Shown in pieces: positions 35,758 through 46,165 of a DNA stretch of 64,000 bases. A program made the position numbers and the translations under genes. Location of the stretch: positions 310,001-374,000 of the forward strand of contig CAWEKD010000005.1 in the NCBI GenBank assembly GCA_963809545.1, in the 5' to 3' direction. The notes below the pieces were generated by a model. That model had not been told where the DNA came from. It was given only the letters and a program-made list of their open reading frames with translations, and did no database searches. The stretch is from Natronosporangium sp035305625. GTDB lineage: Bacteria; Actinomycetota; Actinomycetes; Mycobacteriales; Micromonosporaceae. Numbering within the stretch: the stretch's first letter is position 1; each line of letters opens with the position of its first letter.

Positions 35758-36969
35758 TCAGAAGTGCATCAGCTCGATCCGATACATCGTGGAGTAGAAA
35801 TCGAGCGTGCTCGCGATCGGCATGTAGTAGGTGATACCGCCGTACTGGCAGTTGCCGGTTCCACCGCTCAAGATGCCTTCGGCGTAGGCCGATCCACCCG
35901 TGATGGAAACAACCGGGGCTCCGGAGTCTCCCGCTTCCGCGCACATGCTGCTGCGGTTGAGCCCGTACACCGTACCTTGTGGATACTTGACGGTCTGGTT
36001 CCACGCGGTGATCGTGCCGCAGGTCCAGCCGGTGGTGGAACCGGACTTGCACACGGCCGATCCCACAGGCGCCCGCGTGTAGCCGAAAATGGTGCGGAAC
36101 CCGGGGTAGGTAGCGATGTAACCGCCCTGCTGCCAGTACGAATTGTCCACCCGCACCAGCGCATCGTCGTAGCCCGGGAACCGGAAGTGCACGATCGGCC
36201 CGATCACGATGCCGTTCCGCCAGGCGGTACCGCCGTTCCTTCCGCAGTGGCCGGAGGTCAGGAAGTAGTTCTGCTGACCGTTGGTGACGTTGAAGCCCGC
36301 CGTACACCTGGCAACGTGGTTGATCCAGTAGGGCTGTCCGGCGTCCAGCCACTCCATCGGCCGCGGTTCGAACTCGCTCTCCGTCAGCGTGACCAGCTCA
36401 CCGTACGGCTCCAGCAGGTCGACGAGCTCGTCGGCCCGACCGGCCCGCGCGACCACCTCCACCCGGTTGCGCGCTACGTCCACACCCCAAGAGGTCGCGG
36501 CGGCGAGCAGGTCCGGATCGTGTTCGTGGAGGGCGTTGAGCTGCTCGACCACCTCCACCAAGGTCTGGTAGCGGTAGGTGACCGGGACCGGGTGGGCACC
36601 CACGGCTTCCACCACCGCCGCGTCAGCGCGATTGAGCACCCCGACGACCAGCGTCAACCGCTCCGGATCGAACCAGGCGCCGCCGAACCTGGCCCCGATC
36701 TGCTCCTCCAGCTGGCCCGCCAACCGTTCGGCGGTGGCCTGGGCGGCCAGCTGCGCCTCGGCCTCCGCCCGGTTGAGGCCGAGATCACGTGCCAGCGCCT
36801 CGTAGAGGGCGGGGTCCAACGTTGCCGCTCCGGACTGGTCTGCGCCGAGTGGGGTCTGGGCGGTGGCGGGAGCGCCGGTCAGCACCAGGACTCCCGCGGT
36901 GATGACCGCGGCTAGGCCGGCCCATCGACGCCGCCGGGGCGACGGGGCCGCTATCCGTGATGACAGCAA
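35758..36969 (-). CDS. Secreted S1-family serine protease with alpha-lytic-type prodomain (streptogrisin-like)
   Basis: 403 residues. The start is a TTG at 36969, fixed by the strong ribosome site GAGGAGGAGCA right before it. A signal peptide (residues 1 to about 38: RRRRW, then GLAAVITAGVLVL and ATAQ) is followed by a prodomain to about residue 200 (RLTLVVGVLNRADAAVVEA, WGVDVARNRVEVVA). The mature chymotrypsin fold has the triad His in FLTSGHCGRNG, Asp in GYDDALVRV and Ser in CAEAGDSGAPVV. Such enzymes are exported as zymogens and mature by self-cleavage. It has no evident link to the polymer genes and converges on the methyltransferase gene. Confidence 0.92.
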   Translation of the reverse strand: MLSSRIAAPSPRRRRWAGLAAVITAGVLVLTGAPATAQTPLGADQSGAATLDPALYEALARDLGLNRAEAEAQLAAQATAERLAGQLEEQIGARFGGAWFDPERLTLVVGVLNRADAAVVEAVGAHPVPVTYRYQTLVEVVEQLNALHEHDPDLLAAATSWGVDVARNRVEVVARAGRADELVDLLEPYGELVTLTESEFEPRPMEWLDAGQPYWINHVARCTAGFNVTNGQQNYFLTSGHCGRNGGTAWRNGIVIGPIVHFRFPGYDDALVRVDNSYWQQGGYIATYPGFRTIFGYTRAPVGSAVCKSGSTTGWTCGTITAWNQTVKYPQGTVYGLNRSSMCAEAGDSGAPVVSITGGSAYAEGILSGGTGNCQYGGITYYMPIASTLDFYSTMYRIELMHF

Positions 36970-37151
36970 TGCTCCTCCTCAGGGGTCAGTCGCGCCCCCG
37001 TGAGCACCCGCTGTCGGGCACATCGCACCCATAACTTTACAGATAGGAATTAATCAAAGCCATCCCCTTGTCCGATTTGGTGCGACTACCAGAGGTCCCT
37101 GGTCGCCTCGGCGCGGCCACCATGCCAGGGCCCTGGCGGCTGACCAAAGAG

Positions 37152-37176
37152 TTCACAGATTCCTGAATATCAGGAA
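37152..37176. promoter_or_regulatory. Predicted operator of the GbsR/MarR-like regulator
   Basis: TTCACAGATTCCTGAA (37152-37167) is an imperfect TTCA-N8-TGAA repeat, overlapped by the inverted repeat TTCCTGA-ATA-TCAGGAA (37160-37176). A near-copy of the first element lies in front of the exporter operon at 40360-40375 (13 of 16 positions identical in reverse orientation). It sits just upstream of the regulator gene, so autoregulation is likely. Confidence 0.55.
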
Positions 37177-37221
37177 CGGTTAAAATTGACTTTGACCTGG
37201 TGGCAGAAGGAGGGCGAAGGA

Positions 37222-37749
37222 TTGGCCGCCGCAGACCAGCCTGTTCCGGCCGCTGACCGGACCCCCGCCGGCGCGCGACCGAGCCGGGACGAGGTGCTGC
37301 GGTTCGTGGAGCGGTTCGCGATCGCCCTGACCACCACCGGACTCCCGCGGATGCCCGCCCGGGTGTTCGCCTACGTGCTCATCGACGATGCCGAACGCTA
37401 CACCGCCGGTGAGCTCAGTCGCGGCCTCCAGGTCAGCCCAGCCGCCATCTCAGGCGCGCTGCGCACCCTGGTGCAGGCCGGGCTCCTCGGCAAGGAGCGG
37501 GAGCCGGGCTCCCGAGTCGACACCTACCGGGTCTACGACGACAACCTCTGGAGCACCATCGTAAAGCAGCGCTCCCACACCATTGACCCGCTCATCCAGC
37601 TCGCCGATGAAGGGGTACGGCTGCTCGGCGCGGACACTCCCGGCGGCCGACGGATGCTGGAGACCCGGGAGTTCTACCGGTTCTTCGACCAGCGGTTGAC
37701 TGACCTACTGGCTGAATGGCAGCAACACCGGGCACGCCTCCACCGGTGA
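37222..37749 (+). CDS. GbsR/MarR-like winged-helix transcriptional regulator
   Basis: About 175 residues from a TTG at 37222, chosen because GGAGG lies eight bases upstream; the frame is open from 37186. The core reads VERFAIALTTTGLPRMPARVFAYVL (shown here in two parts: VERFAIALTTTG and LPRMPARVFAYVL) and YTAGELSRGLQVSPAAISG with ALRTLVQAGLLGKER, a winged helix with the recognition helix around SPAAISGALRTL. Such regulators commonly stand next to DrrAB-type drug exporters and repress them. Here it converges on the exporter operon 40338-37775. Paired TTCA-N8-TGAA sites occur in front of both genes. The ligand is unknown. Confidence 0.83.
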   Translation: MAAADQPVPAADRTPAGARPSRDEVLRFVERFAIALTTTGLPRMPARVFAYVLIDDAERYTAGELSRGLQVSPAAISGALRTLVQAGLLGKEREPGSRVDTYRVYDDNLWSTIVKQRSHTIDPLIQLADEGVRLLGADTPGGRRMLETREFYRFFDQRLTDLLAEWQQHRARLHR

Positions 37750-37774
37750 CGCCTCACCGCTCGCCGACGACGCG

Positions 37775-39426
37775 CTAGTTACCGATCACATCCCGACGGC
37801 GGAACCCGACCAACCCCAGGCCGATCAGGACGGCGGCGATCAGGGTGAGGATCAGCAGCGGGGTCCAGCGCAACTCATAGGCCGGCAGCTGCGGCACATG
37901 CCCGAACGGAGACAGGTTCGCCAACCAGTCCGGCATCGACAACAGCTGCCCCAGGTAGCCGACCACGAACCCGTACGCGGGCACCAGCCACACCAGCCCG
38001 GCGGCGCGTGGCCACCACCCGTACAGGGTCACCGCCAACCCGGCGACCAGCCACAGCGCCGGTAGGTACACCAGGGAGGCGCCGGTGATCCGACCGAACA
38101 GCTCCGGGTCTCCGGTGCTGGCCGCCGCAGCCGCCCCGAACGCCGCCCCCGCCGCCACCATCACCACCGCACCCCCGGCCAGCGCCACCACCAGATGGCT
38201 GGCCAGCCAGCGGGTCCGGGACAGCCCGGTGACCAGCACCGGCTCGGCCCGCCCCGCCACCTCTTCCGTCCGCGGCCGCAGCGCGGCCAGCACCACGTAC
38301 GCCGCCGCCACCACCGCCAGGATCAGCAGGATCACGGTGGCGAACGCGTCCACCGCGGTGGATTCGAAGCGGGCCAGCAGCTCATCGGCCAACTCCAGGT
38401 TGGCCAGCATCTCCTCCAACTCACCGAACACCGAGCCGTAGGCGGCTCCCCCCAACGCCGCCCCGATCCCAAACCCGATCAGCAGCCCTCGGTGCAGTCG
38501 CAGCGCGAACCCCAGCGGATGCACCAACGCGCTCGTGGCCGCCGCCCGCCCGGCCCGGGGGCGGCGCAACCCGGCGGCCACGTCCCGACGGGTGCTCAAC
38601 CAGCCGGCCAGCAGGGCGAGCAGCAGGAACAGCCCGACCGCCAGCAGCACCGGCCACCATCGGTCGTCGACGCCGACGTACGTGCGCTGCGCCCACCCGA
38701 TCGGCGACAGCCAGGACAGCGCCGGGGTGTCACCGGCGTCACCGATGGCCCGCAGCGCGTACGCCAGCCCCACCAGCGCCAGCCCCATCCCGGAGGCGGC
38801 CCGACTGTGCTCCGTCACCTGGGCGGTCACCGCCGCCACTCCGGCGAACACCAGCCCCACCGAGGCCACCGCGGCCGAGAACAGCAGCGCCTCGCCCCAC
38901 CCGACGCTCGCCACGCCCACGGCGACCAACGCGGCCGTCAGCACCCCGGTTGTGGCTACGCTCGCGATCACCGCGAGCGCCAGCGCGGCGGTCAGGTGGG
39001 CGTGCCGGCCGACCACTCCCGCCCGGATCAACTCGGCCCGACCGGTCTCCTCCTCCATCCGGGTGTGCCGGACCACCAACAGCACCGTCATGATCGCCAG
39101 CGCGATGGCGATCAGGTAGGTCAGCTGGTGACCGAGCATCGACGCGTAGGTGTAGTGCGTGAGGTAGTGGTCCGGCCCGGTCAACGCCGTCATCGCCGGA
39201 CTGTCCAGACCGGCCGTGATCTCCATCCGGTCGGTCTCGGTCGGATAGTTGGCGACGAACGACAGCAGCGACACCACGGTCAGGAAGACGACCGCGGCGA
39301 TCCACACCAGCAAGCGGATCCGGTCCCGGCGCAGCCCGAACCGAATCAACGCGCCCGTGCCGGCCCACCGGGCCTGCGTCTCCGGCCGGTCGGTGGCCCC
39401 GGGGACGGCGCCCACCGCCGGGGCGC

Positions 39427-39430
<4 letters not shown>
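37775..39430 (-). CDS. ABC exporter permease, duplicated six-helix type
   Basis: 551 residues; the GTG at 39430 overlaps the ATPase stop. The protein is almost wholly hydrophobic, with about twelve membrane helices in two halves (for example LLVWIAAVVFLTVVSLLSF near the start and LLILTLIAAVLIGLGLVGF at the end). This is typical of actinobacterial polyketide/antibiotic exporters that carry both permease halves in one chain. It should form the channel for the ATPase encoded upstream. Substrate unknown; a lipophilic drug or antibiotic is the usual case. Confidence 0.85.
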
Positions 39431-40338
<908 letters not shown>

Positions 40339-40359
40339 ACCGTCGAGCCTAACATCGGA

Positions 40360-40375
40360 TTCATGATTTTGTGAA
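40360..40375. promoter_or_regulatory. Predicted operator in front of the DrrAB-like exporter operon
   Basis: TTCATGATTTTGTGAA; its complement TTCACAAAATCATGAA matches the site before the regulator gene (TTCACAGATTCCTGAA) at 13 of 16 positions. It overlaps the likely -35 element (TTCACA on the minus strand) and lies 22 bases from the ATG. Confidence 0.55.
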
Positions 40376-40538
40376 TAGAGTGAAACGAGGTCCGGCTGTG
40401 GCGCTCCTCCGGCGGCGCAGCTACATACCGCCTCCCGGCAGCGACGCAGACCGGCATGAGACCGCCGCAACGTCCGGGGACGTCACAGCGGTCTCATGTG
40501 GACATCAGGGTGCGCTGCTCAGCGGAGCGCGACCGGCG

Positions 40539-43022
40539 TCATTCCGTACTCAGCACCTCCACCACCGGTCGGCGGGCTGCCCGCCGGGCCGGCACCACCG
40601 ACGCCAGCAACGCCGTCCCGACGGTCACCCCCAACAACACCGCCAGCTGCCCGCCCGGTAGCGCCACCTGGAACAACTCCCCATGGTTGGCGGTGTTGAG
40701 CACCGCCAGGGCGGTAGCGGCGCCCGCCAGCCCCATCCCCACGCCACAGAGTGTGCCCACCAGGGCCAGCAACCCCGCCTCGATCGCCAACACTCCCCGC
40801 AACTGTCCGCGAGACAGCCCCAGCGCACGCAGCAGCCCGTGCTCGGCGGCGCGCTCCACCACCGACAGGGTCAAGGTGTTGGCCACCCCCACCAGCGAGA
40901 TCAGGATCGCCAGTCCCAGCAGCGCGGTCACCGCCGCCAGCACCGCGTCCACCACCGCGACCTGGGCATCCCGGTACGCCGCGAGATCCTGGAACTGCAC
41001 CGTGGGGAAATCGCGTACCTGCTCCTCCACCGCGGCTCGGGCCGCCGCCAGCTCCCGGTCACTCGCTGGAGAAATCTCCACTGTATACGTATCAGGTGAC
41101 GGGTACCGCGACACAAAGTCCGCTTCCGTCAACCAGACCAGTGGCTCCTCCGGAAAGTCTCCGGGCATATCCGCGATGACCGCCACCACCGTCACCGGTC
41201 CGCCCTGGAGGGTGAGCTGGTCCCCGACCGCGGCACCCGTCGCCTCCGTGACCACCGCCGTGCCGGAGGTCAACCGCGCCAGCTCTCCGTCCACCACCGT
41301 CCGAGCAGTCTTGGCCAGCAGCTCCGGATGCGCGGAGCGGACGGTGTAGCCGTGGTCAGACTCCTCATAGTGCGCGAGCACCACCCCCAGCTCCGGCAGC
41401 GCCCGCAGCCGCTCGAGCATGGCCGGCGGCACCGGATCCACCGACGAGGTGAGCAGGAACGCCGCCGACACCCGGGCGTCCACCTGCCGCTGCACCCCCT
41501 GCTTGAGGCTGCTCGCGCCCACGGCGAACACGGTGACCAGCCCGATCCCGATCACCATGGCCATCGCGGTCACCGCCACCCGCCGGGGGTTGCGGACACT
41601 GTCGGCCACCGCGATCCGGGCCGTCACCCCACCGAACCGCGCCAGCAGCACCCCCACCAGCCGGATCAACGCCGGTACCAGCCAGGGGCTGATCGCCACC
41701 AGACCGAGGAAGAGCAGGCAGCCGCCCGCGACCGTCACCATCATCGCGAGTTCGAAGAGGGACAACCGACCAGCGGCCAGGAGCGCGGCGCCCCCCGCGG
41801 CGCCCAGCAGCAGTCCGAAGACCAACCGGATCACGCTGAGCGGTCGGCTGGTGTGTACCGCCGCGTCCGCCAACGCCGCCACCGGGGGGATCCGGGCGCC
41901 CCGCCACACCGGTAGGGTCGCCGCCACTACCGTCACCCCGATGCCGCAGACCAGTGCGGTCAGCACCGTACCGGGCGTCACCACCATCCCGATGGTCACG
42001 CCGCTGCCGACCGCCTCATACAGCACCCGCATGCCGGCCGCCATGACCATCCCGGCGAGCAGCCCCAGCCCCGAACCGACCGTCCCGATCACCACCGCCT
42101 CGCCGAGCACGGACCGGAACACCTGCCCCCGGGAGGCACCGACCAGCCGCAGGAGCGCCAGGTCCCGCGTCCGCTGAGCGATCAGGATCGCGAACGTGTT
42201 GGCGATGACGAACCCCGCCACAAACACCGCCACCAGCGCGAACGCCAACAACATGGTGGAGAACTGCTGCGCGTCCCCGACCACCCGGTCCTGTTCCTCG
42301 GCCACCAGCTCCGCATGGGTACGGAGCATGACCTCGTCGCCGACCACCGCCCCCAGCCGGTCGACCAGCGTGGCCGGGTCCACCCCGGCTTCGGCCGCCA
42401 CGATGATCCGCTGGTAGCCCCGCCTCCCGAGCACCTCCGCCACGTCCGGCAGCAGCATCCCCACGGTGGCGCCGCCGCTGTCCACCCGGGTGGCGGTCAC
42501 ATCCACCAACCCCACCAGCGTGAACCGGCGCGCCGCCGCCTCCCCCGCACTGACCCGGAGCTGCTCCCCGACCCGCAGCTCCCACCGCCGCGCCGTCCGC
42601 TGGTCCACCACCGCTTCCCCCGGTCGGTCCGGTAGCCGCCCCTCCGTCACCTCGTACGAGCGCAGCCGCGGGTCGGTCGGGACGGTGACCAGCGTGTGAT
42701 ACCCCGGAACCACTCCGGAGTCAGCGGCCAACCCGACGCCCCACCCGGTCAACTCTCCTTCCGCGACCTCCACGCCGGACACGCGCTGGACCGTGTCCAC
42801 CAGTGCGGGAGCCAACCCCTCGGGATCGTCGGTCAGCAGCGCCACGTCCGTGTGTCGGTCCAACCGGCCGGCCTGAGCCAGGGTCGTCCGTTCGAGGCTG
42901 TCGGTGAAGATCAGCCCGCTGGCGAGGAACCCCACCCCGAGCGCGATCGCCAGCAAGGACAGCCCCATGCGGGTCAGGTGAGCCCACGCTGACCGCAGCG
43001 TGATCCGGACCACCCCACTCAC
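40539..43022 (-). CDS. ABC transporter permease with two FtsX domains
   Basis: 827 residues, start overlapping the ATPase stop by four bases. One membrane helix at the N-terminus (GLSLLAIALGVGFLASGLIF), a large outer domain (residues about 45-240), three helices, a short link, one helix, a second outer domain and three final helices: the MacB/FtsX-type 4+4 arrangement in one chain. Both repeats hold the FtsX segment (FVIANTFAILIAQRTRDLALL and VGVANTLTLSVVERAAEHGLL in pieces around 270 and 725). Such permeases act as mechanical transducers or peptide exporters rather than classical channels. It belongs to the operon controlled by the two-component pair upstream. Confidence 0.88.
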   Translation of the reverse strand: MSGVVRITLRSAWAHLTRMGLSLLAIALGVGFLASGLIFTDSLERTTLAQAGRLDRHTDVALLTDDPEGLAPALVDTVQRVSGVEVAEGELTGWGVGLAADSGVVPGYHTLVTVPTDPRLRSYEVTEGRLPDRPGEAVVDQRTARRWELRVGEQLRVSAGEAAARRFTLVGLVDVTATRVDSGGATVGMLLPDVAEVLGRRGYQRIIVAAEAGVDPATLVDRLGAVVGDEVMLRTHAELVAEEQDRVVGDAQQFSTMLLAFALVAVFVAGFVIANTFAILIAQRTRDLALLRLVGASRGQVFRSVLGEAVVIGTVGSGLGLLAGMVMAAGMRVLYEAVGSGVTIGMVVTPGTVLTALVCGIGVTVVAATLPVWRGARIPPVAALADAAVHTSRPLSVIRLVFGLLLGAAGGAALLAAGRLSLFELAMMVTVAGGCLLFLGLVAISPWLVPALIRLVGVLLARFGGVTARIAVADSVRNPRRVAVTAMAMVIGIGLVTVFAVGASSLKQGVQRQVDARVSAAFLLTSSVDPVPPAMLERLRALPELGVVLAHYEESDHGYTVRSAHPELLAKTARTVVDGELARLTSGTAVVTEATGAAVGDQLTLQGGPVTVVAVIADMPGDFPEEPLVWLTEADFVSRYPSPDTYTVEISPASDRELAAARAAVEEQVRDFPTVQFQDLAAYRDAQVAVVDAVLAAVTALLGLAILISLVGVANTLTLSVVERAAEHGLLRALGLSRGQLRGVLAIEAGLLALVGTLCGVGMGLAGAATALAVLNTANHGELFQVALPGGQLAVLLGVTVGTALLASVVPARRAARRPVVEVLSTE

Positions 43023-43777
43023 CTCCCCACCGGGGCGCCGGTCAGCTGGGCCATGGTCGCCAACACCGTGTCCACGTGGGGGCGCAGCAGCTCCTCCCGC
43101 ACCCGCCCGTCGGCGAGGAACACCACCCGGTCAGCCCGGCTGGCCGCCGCCGGATCGTGGGTCACCATGACCACGGTTTGCTGAAACCGGTCCACCGCCT
43201 CTCGCAGCAACCGCAGCACTTCCGCCCCGGTGCGGGAGTCGAGATTGCCGGTCGGTTCGTCGGCGAAAATCACCTCCGGCCGGGTGATCAGCGCCCGGGC
43301 CAACGCCACCCGCTGCTGCTGCCCACCGGACAGCTCGCTGGGCCGGTGCCGCAGCCGGTCCCCGATTCCGACCACCGCCACCACCTGCGCCAGCCACTCG
43401 GTGTCCACCCGCCGGCCCGCCAGCGTCAGTGGCAGCGTGAGGTTCTGCTCCGCGGTCAGGGTGGGAAGCAGGTGGTATCGCTGAAACACAAACCCGATCC
43501 GGTCCCGCCGCAGTCGCGTCAACCGTCGGTCATCCAACCGGGTGATCTCAGTGTCCCCGATCCACACCGAACCACTGCTGGGTCGGTCCAGCCCGGCCAG
43601 GCAATGCAGCAGCGTGGACTTACCGGAACCGGAGGGGCCCATGATGGCGTGAAACCGCCCCGCCTCAAAGGTGATGTCGACCCGATCCAAGGCGGTGACC
43701 GCCGCCGCCCCTGAACCGTACACCTTAGACAAAGCATGGGCGGCCGCCGCCGGCCGCCCGACCACTGGGAAGGACAT
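43019..43777 (-). CDS. ABC transporter ATPase (MacB/LolD type)
   Basis: 252 residues from the ATG at 43777. Contains Walker A IMGPSGSGKSTLLHCLAG, the Q-loop FVFQRYHLLPTLTAEQN, the signature ELSGGQQQRVALARAL, Walker B VIFADEPTGNLDS and the switch His in VMVTHDPAAA. The set is characteristic of the LolD/MacB class that works with FtsX-domain permeases. A 177-bp gap with a repeated 10-mer separates it from the response regulator gene, which fits control by that regulator. Confidence 0.93.
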   Translation of the reverse strand: MSFPVVGRPAAAAHALSKVYGSGAAAVTALDRVDITFEAGRFHAIMGPSGSGKSTLLHCLAGLDRPSSGSVWIGDTEITRLDDRRLTRLRRDRIGFVFQRYHLLPTLTAEQNLTLPLTLAGRRVDTEWLAQVVAVVGIGDRLRHRPSELSGGQQQRVALARALITRPEVIFADEPTGNLDSRTGAEVLRLLREAVDRFQQTVVMVTHDPAAASRADRVVFLADGRVREELLRPHVDTVLATMAQLTGAPVGR

Positions 43778-43844
43778 GCTTCGACGCTAGGCAGCACCGG
43801 TGGGTGGGCGCGTCCGTCTGCGTGCCGGTCTTCTGACTCCACCG

Positions 43845-43908
43845 CAGGTCGTACCCGGCGCGGACATCCATCCTTGGTCGCACCGGCGAGGTCCGCCTCA
43901 GGTCGTAC
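43845..43908. promoter_or_regulatory. Direct repeat pair, possible response-regulator sites
   Basis: CAGGTCGTAC occurs at 43845-43854 and again at 43899-43908, in the same direction and 54 bp apart (about five helical turns), upstream of the MacB-type operon. They are candidate binding sites for the LuxR-type regulator encoded next door. Confidence 0.35.
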
Positions 43909-43954
43909 GTCGGTACGCCCGCCTCACCCCGCCCGCCCCACACGCAGCCCGGGT

Positions 43955-44647
43955 CTACCGGCCAACCGGCGGTGCGCCCCCGCCCCACCCCGCCCCGGGG
44001 CGGACCAGACCGGTCTCGTACGCCCACACCACCGCCTGCACCCGGTCCCGCAGCCCCAGCTTGGACAGGATCCGGCCGACGTGGGTCTTCACCGTCGCCT
44101 CGGCCACGGTCAACCGGTCGGCGATCTCGGCGTTGGACAGGCCTTGCGCCACCAGCCGCAGCACCTGCTGCTCCCGCTCCGTCAACCCCGCCTGCTCCGG
44201 GCCCGCGGTGCGGGCGGCGGTGAGCTGGCCGGCGAACCGGTCCAGCAGCCGCCGGGTGATCCGGGGCGCCACCACCGCGTCGCCGGAGGCCACCACCCGG
44301 ATCGCGGTCAGCAGCTCCTCTGGGGGCACGTTCTTGAGCAGGAACCCACTGGCGCCGGCCTGCAACGCGGCGAACGCGTCCTCGTCAGTGTCGAAAGTGG
44401 TCAACACCAGTACCCGGGGAGTCGGTCCGGCGGCGCAGATCTGCCGGGTGGCGGCCACCCCGTCCAGCACCGGCATCCGGATGTCCATCACCACCACGTC
44501 CGCGGCCACGGTCCGCAGCAGCCGTACCGCCTCCGCACCATCACCGGCCTCCCCGACCACGGTGATGTCGTCGGCGTAGTCCAACACCATCCGGAATCCC
44601 GCCCGCACCAGGGCCTGGTCGTCTACCAGCACTACCCGGATCGTCAC
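43955..44647 (-). CDS. LuxR-type (NarL family) response regulator
   Basis: 230 residues from the GTG at 44647, 22 bases after the kinase stop. The receiver domain starts RVVLVDDQALVRAGF and has the phosphorylated Asp in VVVMDIRMPVLDG (near residue 54), the Thr in VLVLTTFD and Lys in GFLLKNVPPEEL. The C-terminal helix-turn-helix is LTEREQQVLRLVAQGLSN and KTHVGRILSKLGL. It is phosphorylated by the adjacent kinase and probably controls the ABC transporter operon downstream. Confidence 0.94.
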   Translation of the reverse strand: MTIRVVLVDDQALVRAGFRMVLDYADDITVVGEAGDGAEAVRLLRTVAADVVVMDIRMPVLDGVAATRQICAAGPTPRVLVLTTFDTDEDAFAALQAGASGFLLKNVPPEELLTAIRVVASGDAVVAPRITRRLLDRFAGQLTAARTAGPEQAGLTEREQQVLRLVAQGLSNAEIADRLTVAEATVKTHVGRILSKLGLRDRVQAVVWAYETGLVRPGAGWGGGAPPVGR

Positions 44648-44669
44648 GGTTCCAGCCTGCCGTATCCGT

Positions 44670-45902
44670 TCAGGTCGCCGGGGCAGGGTCCGCCCCGAGG
44701 GCAGCCGCCCGATCCGCGGGGACCGCCGGGGTCGGTGGCCGGCTACCGGGCGGCGGCATCGGCAGCATCGCCCGGACCCGCCACCCCCCGTCCGACCCCG
44801 GCCCGGCGGAGAACTCCCCGCCGTAGAGCGACACCCGTTCCCGGAGCCCCACCAGCCCATGCCCGCCCGTGGGCAGCCGCTCCGGCTCCGGCCGGGTACC
44901 GCCGTCGTTGTCCACCGCCACCTCGATCCGCTCCGGCGCGTACGTCAGCACCACGCGCGTGCGGGCGTCGGGTCCGGCGTGTTTGAGCACGTTGGTCAAC
45001 GACTCCTGGACGATCCGGTGCACCGCCAGCACGATCCCGGACGGCGCCTCCGGTGGGGAGCCGTGGACCATCAACTCGACCGCCAACCCGGCCGCCCGCG
45101 CCCGCTCCACCGCCTCGGTCACCTGACCCCATCCGGTCGGCGCCGGTTCGGTCGGGGTGTCGCCGTGGCCCGGATCCCGCAACACCGCCACCAGTTGCCG
45201 CATCTCCTCCAGCGCCTGCCGACCGGTGGCGCCGATGGTGCGTACCGCCTCGGCGGCCCGGGCCGGATCCCGCGCCAGGGCGTAACTCGCGCCGTCGGCC
45301 TGCACGATCATCACCGCCAAGGAGTGGGCGACGATGTCGTGCAGTTCCCGGGCGATCCGGGCCCGCTCCTCGATCACCGCGATCCGGGCCAGGTGGTCCC
45401 GTTCCCGTTCCGCGGTGGCGGCCCGCTCCTCCAAGCTGCGCACATACAGCCGCCGGTTCCGGATCGCCAACCCCAGGAACCAGACCCCGATGCTGACCAC
45501 CGCCAGATAGGTGGTCAGGATCCAGCCGGCCATCTCCTGGGACATGGCCACCCCGGCCAGCCCGGATCCCAGCAGGGCCACCGCCCCGGCCAGGATCCCC
45601 CACCCCAGCCGACGCTCGTAGGTGAGCACGCTGTACATGGCGATCAGCACCGCCAGGTCGTGCGGCACCACCACGAAGTTGGTGGTCAGCAGTTGCCCCC
45701 CGGCCAGGGCCGCCACCACCGCGAACACCACCACCGGGTACCGGCGCCGCCACCACAACGGCAGGGCCATCGCCAACCCGTGGAGGAACCCCGGCAGCTC
45801 GTACGGCACCACCGCCGGCAGGGCCAGCATTCCGACCAACCCCATCACCGCGAGGTCGAACAGCCGCTGCTGGAGCCGGCGGAACGGTCGGTCGGTCGTC
45901 AC
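44670..45902 (-). CDS. Sensor histidine kinase (NarL-type partner)
   Basis: 410 residues from a GTG at 45902. Four to six membrane helices occupy residues 15-160 with very short loops, so the signal is probably sensed within the membrane. The dimerisation helix ARELHDIVAHSLAVM holds the phospho-accepting His (near residue 195). VQESLTNVLKHAG is the N box, EVAVDNDGG and GGHGLVGLRERV the ATP-binding G boxes. It should phosphorylate the regulator encoded next. Similar intramembrane kinase/regulator/ABC sets respond to envelope stress or antibiotics. Confidence 0.92.
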   Translation of the reverse strand: MTTDRPFRRLQQRLFDLAVMGLVGMLALPAVVPYELPGFLHGLAMALPLWWRRRYPVVVFAVVAALAGGQLLTTNFVVVPHDLAVLIAMYSVLTYERRLGWGILAGAVALLGSGLAGVAMSQEMAGWILTTYLAVVSIGVWFLGLAIRNRRLYVRSLEERAATAERERDHLARIAVIEERARIARELHDIVAHSLAVMIVQADGASYALARDPARAAEAVRTIGATGRQALEEMRQLVAVLRDPGHGDTPTEPAPTGWGQVTEAVERARAAGLAVELMVHGSPPEAPSGIVLAVHRIVQESLTNVLKHAGPDARTRVVLTYAPERIEVAVDNDGGTRPEPERLPTGGHGLVGLRERVSLYGGEFSAGPGSDGGWRVRAMLPMPPPGSRPPTPAVPADRAAALGADPAPAT

Positions 45903-46165
45903 CCATCGAGCGTACGGCGGGGCGCGGAGTGGTTACTGTGCCGCACGGGGATTGCGCCGCTGCCCCGCACCGGACCGGCCGTGTCCGTGATTTCGGTCTC
46001 ACCGCGCCGGCAAATCCCCGATTTTCCGGTGAGTCGCGCCACAACTCCGCAGGTCACGCCGGTCAGTCGGACTCTTCCCTGACCGCCCTCGGATCGGGCC
46101 GCGTAGGCTCGACAGGGGAACACGAACGCGGCGCAGTTCGCGCCCGGGTAGGAGGGCAGCACGAC

